Shown: piece after piece, positions 31,772 through 36,821 of the stretch
Numbering within the stretch: the stretch's first letter is position 1
How the letters are laid out: every line of letters begins with the position of its first letter
Source: Pontibacter harenae
GTDB taxonomy: Bacteria; Bacteroidota; Bacteroidia; Cytophagales; Hymenobacteraceae
DNA: 36,821 nt
Reading direction: 5' to 3'
NCBI RefSeq assembly: GCF_020907245.1
Contig: NZ_JAJJWH010000044.1
Span: 1-36,821, forward strand
Notes under the pieces: model-generated
Database searches by the model: none
Seen by the model: the letters and a program-made list of their open reading frames with translations, nothing else
Told to the model about the DNA's origin: nothing
Translations under genes and position numbers: made by a program

Positions 31772-32188
31772 CTAAGGATGTGCAGCCACCCACACATCTC
31801 CGTCCTCAAAAAACTCTCTTTTCCAGATGGGCACCGTTTCCTTTAAAGTGTCTATAATATAACGGCAAGCATCGAAGGCGGCGGCTCTGTGTGCTGCAGC
31901 TACGGCTATGATTACAGGAACTTCACCTACTTGCAAAACACCAGTGCGGTGGTGGATGAGCACTTTTTGGACATCCCACTTTTCAAAAGCCTGTTCTGCT
32001 AATTTTTGCATTTCTTTTAACGCCATAGCTTCGTAGGCCTCAAACTCGAGCCTTAGTACTTGTTTGCCTTTGGTGGCATTACGTACAGTGCCTATAAAAA
32101 CATCTATTCCTCCACACGCTGGCGACATAACCCATTCAATGCAAGTAGAAGTTTGTAGCGGCTTCTCAGAAATTTTGATTTCGATCAT
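31772..32188 (-). CDS. moaE: Molybdopterin synthase catalytic subunit MoaE
   Basis: 138 residues. With MoaD it forms molybdopterin synthase, which puts two sulfurs into cyclic pyranopterin monophosphate. Visible: GGIDVFIGTVRNATKGKQV, LEFEAYEAMALKEM, LIHHRTGVLQVGEV with the AAHR motif (98-101), and the catalytic Lys116 and Lys123 in LKETVPIWKRE. The length is close to the E. coli protein. It is the last gene of a minus-strand operon, 11 bases after moaD. Confidence 0.96.
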   Translation of the reverse strand: MIEIKISEKPLQTSTCIEWVMSPACGGIDVFIGTVRNATKGKQVLRLEFEAYEAMALKEMQKLAEQAFEKWDVQKVLIHHRTGVLQVGEVPVIIAVAAAHRAAAFDACRYIIDTLKETVPIWKREFFEDGDVWVAAHP

Positions 32189-32199
32189 GTGTTGTGTCT

Positions 32200-32445
32200 T
32201 TAGCCTCCGCTTACTGGGGGAATGATAGCTATTTCATCTCTTTGCTGTAAAATATCATTTCCTTCTGCGTATTCGTTATTAACGGCAAGCATAAAGGAGG
32301 CTAACTGTTTTAACCGTGGATACTTTTCTTCTAAAGCTGTTCTTAAGTCAGACACAGTGGCTTCTTCGTTCAAATCTATTTCAGCAGAAGAGCCATTAAA
32401 TATTTCTTTGGCAATTCCGAATGCCAGCACATTTACCTTCATCAT
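32200..32445 (-). CDS. moaD: Molybdopterin synthase sulfur carrier MoaD
   Basis: An 81-residue ubiquitin-fold sulfur carrier. The C-terminus is PPVSGG; the terminal Gly is thiocarboxylated and donates sulfur within the MoaD-MoaE complex. The core VLAFGIAKEIF and ASFMLAVNNEYA segments fit the family. Activation needs an E1-like MoeB, which is not in the window. It lies between the TSUP gene (12-base gap) and moaE (11-base gap). Confidence 0.95.
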   Translation of the reverse strand: MMKVNVLAFGIAKEIFNGSSAEIDLNEEATVSDLRTALEEKYPRLKQLASFMLAVNNEYAEGNDILQQRDEIAIIPPVSGG

Positions 32446-32457
32446 TATTTGTATTAA

Positions 32458-33213
32458 TCAGCTTAAATGCTTGTAAAGCACTTCCAACCCCGCTACAAAA
32501 ATAAGTATAGCTGTAACGCGCCGAATCATTATCGGGTTTAACTTTAAAACAGCCATGCGCGAACCTAACTGACCGCCAGCCAAAACCGCTATACCTAAAA
32601 GTAATATGCGTGTAAAGTCTATACTAGCAGAAACCTGTGTTAATTGCCCCGCAATACCTGCAATAGAATTTACGAGGATAAATACGCTGGCGGTTGCCGC
32701 TATATGTCGTGGGGTGCCCCAATTAGTTAAATTTAACACTGGCGAAAGAAAAATTCCGCCGCCGATACCTACCATTCCAGACAAGAAGCCAATGCTGCCT
32801 CCTAGTAAGCCATTCCTGGTATTGTTGTTTTGGTTCTGTATAGCCTTTGTCTCTTTAGGTGCACTTGCTTTATCAGCCCACATAAAAACTGCTGCGGCTA
32901 TTAGGCTGCACCCTAACAAGATAAAAAAGGTTTGCTGCCCTATTCGAAGCATTGCACCCAAAAAAGCCATAGGTACACTTGCCAACACCAAAGGCACTAC
33001 TTTCTTCCAGTTCACAAGCCTGTTACGGGTAAAAAGCAATGTGCCGCCTGTTACTACAATTACATTACAGAGCAGCGCTATCAGGCGAAGCTCTTTGAAA
33101 GGTATCGCGTATAATGCTAGAATTGCCAAGTAGCTAGAGCCACCGCCAAAACCCACCGAAGCATACACAAAGGAAATTACAAAAAAGTACAGCAATAGCT
33201 CCCAGTGTTGCAT
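32458..33213 (-). CDS. TauE/SafE (TSUP) family membrane permease
   Basis: 251 residues with about seven or eight membrane helices and the two half-repeats of the family: FVYASVGFGGGSSYLAILAL at the N-terminus and FLSGMVGIGGGIFLSPVLNL in the middle. The family moves sulfur-containing anions such as sulfite, sulfoacetate or thiosulfate, and some members other organic anions. Here it sits in an operon between cytochrome c and moaD, 12 bases from moaD. That suggests a link to sulfur handling for molybdopterin synthesis, or transport of an oxyanion; neither is proven. Confidence 0.88.
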   Translation of the reverse strand: MQHWELLLYFFVISFVYASVGFGGGSSYLAILALYAIPFKELRLIALLCNVIVVTGGTLLFTRNRLVNWKKVVPLVLASVPMAFLGAMLRIGQQTFFILLGCSLIAAAVFMWADKASAPKETKAIQNQNNNTRNGLLGGSIGFLSGMVGIGGGIFLSPVLNLTNWGTPRHIAATASVFILVNSIAGIAGQLTQVSASIDFTRILLLGIAVLAGGQLGSRMAVLKLNPIMIRRVTAILIFVAGLEVLYKHLS

Positions 33214-33242
33214 GCTTTAAAGTTATGGCTCTCCGTGGTATA

Positions 33243-33656
33243 CTATTTTGTCATCGGGCTTCTTACTGCTTTAACCTGCGCTGGTGTTACAGCTTTGGCT
33301 TTGTTGCCCCAGTTATTTTGGATATAGTTTAATACATCAGCAATTTCCTGGTCAGACAAATGGCTTTGAGCAGGCATCATCATGTTGTAAGTCTCTCCAT
33401 TTACAACTATCTCACCTTCCGCACCATGCAACACTACCCCAATTGCTCTCTTCTGATCTTTCAGCAGGTAATCGGATTTAGCTAAAGGAGGAAAGGTACC
33501 AGCCAATCCTTCACCTTTTTCCATATGGCAGCTTTGGCAGTTCGCACTATAAACCTGTGCTCCTCGTTTGACACTTTCTTTTAATGGATCGGTTTGTAAA
33601 GTCGTAAAAGCATAACTCGACGTTAAAAACAGAGCAAGTACTATTCCTTTAAACAT
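33243..33656 (-). CDS. Small exported c-type cytochrome
   Basis: 137 residues. A signal peptide covers about 1-17 (MFKGIVLALFLTSSYAF), followed by one haem site CQSCH (Cys40, Cys43, His44). The likely axial Met lies in NMMMPAQSHLSD near 92-96. The pattern GEGLAGTFPPLAKSDYL and HLSDQEIADVLNYIQNNWG is that of class I cytochromes attached to periplasmic dehydrogenases. It is the first gene of the operon cytochrome c - TSUP - moaD - moaE, 29 bases before TSUP. The exported IorAB-like enzyme is a plausible electron donor; that is inference from family habits and genome position. Confidence 0.9.
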   Translation of the reverse strand: MFKGIVLALFLTSSYAFTTLQTDPLKESVKRGAQVYSANCQSCHMEKGEGLAGTFPPLAKSDYLLKDQKRAIGVVLHGAEGEIVVNGETYNMMMPAQSHLSDQEIADVLNYIQNNWGNKAKAVTPAQVKAVRSPMTK

Positions 33657-34560
33657 ATTTGTAGAGTTTGAACGGCTAAGATAAGAAAAATCTCCCTTTT
33701 ATCTTCAGTTGGAGGTTCAGATGTGTTGCTGCTTATACTTGTGTTATCTGCTTTGGTTTCTTGTAATAGACTGAAGCAGCTGAGTCAGATGGCTTCATCT
33801 TTATGAAAGGCTCAACTGCGAGTGGATGATTATTCGCGAGTCTTGTTTTAACAGCAGTTACTCTGGCTGATAAAGGTTTGTAACTTACACACCTTGTTTC
33901 TATAAAGACTGCCAAAATACAATCCATACTTATGGCTGTTATTTTTGCAGCTACTTCTATCTGCTTTGTACCAGGCACTTTTAAAGTAAACTACTGTTCT
34001 ACGGTTTTAGCTTTTGTACTTTCTTTAGTATGGTGCTAGTGTGTGATCTCAAAGTAAAGTTAAGGTTATCAAATTTTTAAATTGTACACTTTTACAATTG
34101 TGGCCTCTGTTGCAGATGCTCCGCTTTATTCTAGTTTTTAGCTAATTATTTTGCTTTCTCATAGTGTTGTGAAGGTGTCCAATAGCGGGTTTGTCTTAGT
34201 AATGACAAATATCATAAAATTATTTTCCTCGAATGATAAGAAGCAGTATAAAAAATATAATTGCACTTTATTTAATTTAATTTATACTTCCCCAAAATGA
34301 GTTATATGGAAAAATTATAATAGTGTTAAAAGTATATACTAAAACTTGTTATTGTTTAAAATGATATGCAAAATGGTTAAATGGTCTTAATTGCTATTTA
34401 AGTGCTTGAAACCTTGCATTTTTGTTTCTGCTACGGTTATTTTTTAAAAAGGTTGTTGTTTTTTAAATTAAATAAATATCTTCGCACATCTTTAAAAGAT
34501 TCAATATTGGTTTAGAACCTGTGTCTGTTGTTTATATTATTTAACTAACCTTCTTATTTT
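33657..34560. other. Long AT-rich intergenic region
   Basis: About 900 bases between the divergent cytochrome c operon and the beta-helix gene. The only longer frame, 81 codons at 33733-33978 on the minus strand with a GTG start, shows no recognisable domain and I do not accept it as a gene. The section 34180-34500 is very AT-rich, with runs such as TTTAATTTAATTTATAC. It must hold both promoters. Confidence 0.5.
34453..34484 (+). promoter_or_regulatory. Candidate promoter of the beta-helix gene
   Basis: TTGTTG (34453-34458) and TATCTTCG (34477-34484) resemble the TTTG / TANNTTTG pair with one mismatch in each, at a spacing of 18-21 bases. The -7 box ends 76 bases before the ATG. Confidence 0.4.
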
Positions 34561-36821
34561 ATGAAACACCTTTACGTGTTCATGTTTTTGTTTTTGCTTT
34601 TAGGAATCAGTCCTATATATGCTGAAACGTATTATGTAAGCCCTTCTGGAAGTGATTACAACGCTGGTACCTCAGTTGCTAAGGCATGGGCTACTGTATC
34701 AAAAATTAGTAGAACTAGGTTTGGTGCTGGAGATACTATACTTTTTGAAGGAGGTAAGACGTTTAGAGGAACTTTAGGATTTTCTTCAGATGACACGGGT
34801 TCGGCCAGTAATCCAATAGTTGTTTCAACTTATGGAGGAGCAAAAGCAACTATCAGCAGCGGGATGTCAACTTACGGTGTACAGATCCATAATACACAAG
34901 GCATTGAGTTGAGAAACCTTGTTGTTGTAGGAGGAGGTGTGTCAAGCGTGTTTAGTATAACAGGTATAAACATTTACACGGACTTAAGTGGCTCGAGGTT
35001 AAGCCATGTAGTTGTAGATGGGGTAGAGGTGTACGGTTATCGCTACTACGGCATCTTGATAGGTAGTGGAGTTAAGAACGGTGGTTTCGATAATGTTTCA
35101 ATAACAAATGCTTCAGTGCATGATATTGGGGTAGCGGGAATTTCTTCCTATGCAGATGGAGTGTTGGCTCACAGAAACCTATACATTGGCCACAGTAAAG
35201 TGTTTAAGGTGTCTGGGCTTTCAGATATGACAGATAACCACAGCGGTAACGGTATCATGCTTGGTGGTGTGGACGGGGCGCTTGTGGAGTACTGTGAGGC
35301 TTACGATAATGGTTGGCTGAATGCTTGGAAGACTGGCGGCCCTGTGGGTATATGGGGGTACCATTGCAACAATCTTATTATACAGTATAATGAGGCGCAC
35401 CACAACAGGACAGGTACCACAAAAGACGGTGGTGGGTTTGACCTTGACGGAGGGTGCACTAACTCTATTATGCAGTACAACTATTCCCACGACAACGAAG
35501 GTGCGGGATATCTGCTGGCGCAGTATAGTGGAGCTCCTGCCATGAAAAACAACATTGTACGCTATAACATAAGTGAAAACGATGGTCGTAAGAATGGTTA
35601 TGCTGGAATTCACCTGTGGTCTTCTGGGGCTAACGGTGGTATACAGAATACAGAGATTTACAATAACACGGTATATATAACTCCTTCTGCTACTGGTGCT
35701 GCAAAAGCTATTTATGTACAGAGCGGCGGGATCAGTAATGCAAACATCAGGAATAATGTTTTCCATGCCACGGGTAGTATAGAAGTGGGTCGAGTTCAAT
35801 CTAGTACTGGTATTAAATTCGAAGGAAATAGCTATTGGTCTGAGGGTGGTCATGTGAAAATATTCTGGGCAGGCACAACTTACACAAGTCTGGATGCCTG
35901 GAGAAATGCTACAGGCCAGGAGCAGGTGAATGGTGTGGCGACTGGTTTGTTCGCTAACTCATTGTTTGAAGCCGCAGGCCAAGGTGTAACTTTGGCTGAC
36001 CCGACAAAGCTGAACACGCTTTATGGTTATAAATTAAAATCAACTTCAAGCCTGATAGGCGCAGGGTTAAATCTGAAAAATCAGTTTGGCTTAGATGCTG
36101 GAAAAGTTGACTTCTGGGGAAATAACATTGCAAGTTTAAACAGCTTTAGTATTGGTGCTTACCAAGGTGCGGCGCAAGTGGTTAAGGCTAATCAAAGTAT
36201 CACTTTCAATGCTCTGTCGGCTAAGTCTTATGGAGACGCGCCTTTTGTTATCAGTGCATCAGCATCTTCAAGCTTGCCTGTAGCTTTGAAAGTTGTATCT
36301 GGTCCCGCAACATTATCTGGAAATATGTTGACTATTGTTGGTGCGGGTACAGTGGTAGTGGAAGCAACACAGGGTGGTGATGCCAACTATAGTGCTGCTA
36401 CTGCTGTTAGGCAAAATTTAATAATTAACAAAGCGAAGCAAACCGTTGTTTTTTCTCCTATAGAAAATAAAACGGTAGGTGTAGAGCCGTTCTTGCTAGA
36501 AGCATCGACTTCTTCAGGTTTGCCAGTTGCTTATAGTGTCCATACCTCGCCTGAGGTTGGAGTGGCTGCTATCACAGGTAATGAAGTTACTCTTTTGGGT
36601 AGCGCTGGTACTGTTACAGTAACCGCTACGCAAGTAGGTAATGCTAATTATGACGCTGCAGTAAGTGTAAAGCAAAGCTTTAACGTAGAGTTGTTGGGAT
36701 TAGCCGCAACGGCTCCTGCCCCTGCGCCAGCACCTGCTCCATCGCCCACCCCTACTACCACCTCTTGTTCGGCGGCGGGTTACATCGAGCAGGAGTTGTG
36801 GTCTGGTGTTTCAGGCGGAAC
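34561..36821 (+). CDS. Secreted right-handed beta-helix protein with MBG-like repeats (partial, runs off the window)
   Basis: At least 753 residues; the C-terminus is beyond the window. A signal peptide (MKHLYVFMFLFLLLGISPIYA, 1-21) is followed by ETYYVSPSGSDYNAGTS, the usual start of pectate-lyase-like beta-helix proteins. Residues about 22-530 contain beta-helix rungs with NNIVRYNIS, NTEIYNNTVY and NANIRNNVFH patterns, as in polysaccharide lyases. Residues about 545-625 and 626-709 are two Ig-like repeats (SYGDAPFVISASASSSLPV; SSGLPVAYSV) of the MBG type. A linker APAPAPAPAPSPTPTTTS follows, then CSAAGYIEQELWSGVSGG, which looks like the beginning of a PA14-type carbohydrate-binding domain. 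Likely exported to the cell surface; a type IX sorting domain would be expected beyond the edge. The catalytic role is unproven. Confidence 0.85.
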   Translation, partial: MKHLYVFMFLFLLLGISPIYAETYYVSPSGSDYNAGTSVAKAWATVSKISRTRFGAGDTILFEGGKTFRGTLGFSSDDTGSASNPIVVSTYGGAKATISSGMSTYGVQIHNTQGIELRNLVVVGGGVSSVFSITGINIYTDLSGSRLSHVVVDGVEVYGYRYYGILIGSGVKNGGFDNVSITNASVHDIGVAGISSYADGVLAHRNLYIGHSKVFKVSGLSDMTDNHSGNGIMLGGVDGALVEYCEAYDNGWLNAWKTGGPVGIWGYHCNNLIIQYNEAHHNRTGTTKDGGGFDLDGGCTNSIMQYNYSHDNEGAGYLLAQYSGAPAMKNNIVRYNISENDGRKNGYAGIHLWSSGANGGIQNTEIYNNTVYITPSATGAAKAIYVQSGGISNANIRNNVFHATGSIEVGRVQSSTGIKFEGNSYWSEGGHVKIFWAGTTYTSLDAWRNATGQEQVNGVATGLFANSLFEAAGQGVTLADPTKLNTLYGYKLKSTSSLIGAGLNLKNQFGLDAGKVDFWGNNIASLNSFSIGAYQGAAQVVKANQSITFNALSAKSYGDAPFVISASASSSLPVALKVVSGPATLSGNMLTIVGAGTVVVEATQGGDANYSAATAVRQNLIINKAKQTVVFSPIENKTVGVEPFLLEASTSSGLPVAYSVHTSPEVGVAAITGNEVTLLGSAGTVTVTATQVGNANYDAAVSVKQSFNVELLGLAATAPAPAPAPAPSPTPTTTSCSAAGYIEQELWSGVSGG

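Noticed and set aside
33733..33978. An 81-codon minus-strand frame starting with GTG
   Set aside because: No recognisable domain, no clear ribosome site, and it sits in an AT-rich promoter region; insufficient support for a gene.
35221..35853. A 210-codon open frame antisense to the beta-helix gene
   Set aside because: It lies fully inside the clearly coding + strand beta-helix gene, shows low-complexity Thr/Ile/Val content, and has no family features.
1..36821. tRNA, rRNA, CRISPR arrays, transposases or phage genes
   Set aside because: No T-arm-like or cloverleaf sequence, no regularly spaced direct repeats and no recombinase or transposase motifs were seen.

Overview
The window looks like chromosomal DNA of a member of the Bacteroidota, most likely of the Pontibacter/Hymenobacter group. 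The reasons are indirect: AT-rich gaps, promoter-like boxes resembling the TTTG / TANNTTTG consensus of this phylum, and a large secreted beta-helix protein with repeats of the 'YGDAPF' type. Many families present also occur widely in that phylum. The species call is inference.

Left part (1-16.4 kb) is a mixed housekeeping stretch. It holds a NudK-type Nudix hydrolase, a small membrane protein gene broken by a 25-bp tandem duplication, a ferredoxin-NADP reductase/ferredoxin pair, a DUF72 protein, a C-terminally truncated isoaspartyl peptidase, a 447-residue Gly/Ser/Tyr-rich low-complexity protein and a short alpha-glucan phosphorylase. The phosphorylase has Thr where the cofactor-binding Lys is expected. 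Then follow a PepD-type dipeptidase with a ParB/sulfiredoxin-like partner, an MscS-type channel, an orphan ABC ATPase and a J-domain protein fused to a long repetitive coiled coil.

Middle and right part (17.1-33.7 kb) is a molybdenum-enzyme island. It starts with a cytoplasmic PaoABC-like aldehyde oxidoreductase (2Fe-2S, FAD + 4Fe-4S, and Mo subunits, joined by ATGA overlaps). Next come a membrane-tailed short-chain dehydrogenase, an XdhC/PaoD-type maturation factor and a MocA-like cytidylyltransferase. A second, exported molybdenum hydroxylase (IorAB-like, Tat signal on the large subunit) follows. The cofactor pathway comes after it: MoaA, an unknown 137-163 aa protein, MoeA, MoaC and a MobA carrying a degenerate MobB-like N-terminal domain. 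Converging on these from the other strand is a tight operon of cytochrome c, a TauE/TSUP-type permease, MoaD and MoaE. Together these encode most steps from GTP to a cytidylylated molybdopterin, two client enzymes, and a plausible periplasmic electron acceptor. MogA/MoaB, MoeB and a ModABC importer are not in the window.

Right end (34.6 kb onward) is the start of a secreted right-handed beta-helix protein with two MBG-like repeats and a Pro/Ala linker, cut by the window edge. I found no tRNA, rRNA, CRISPR array, insertion sequence or phage genes.
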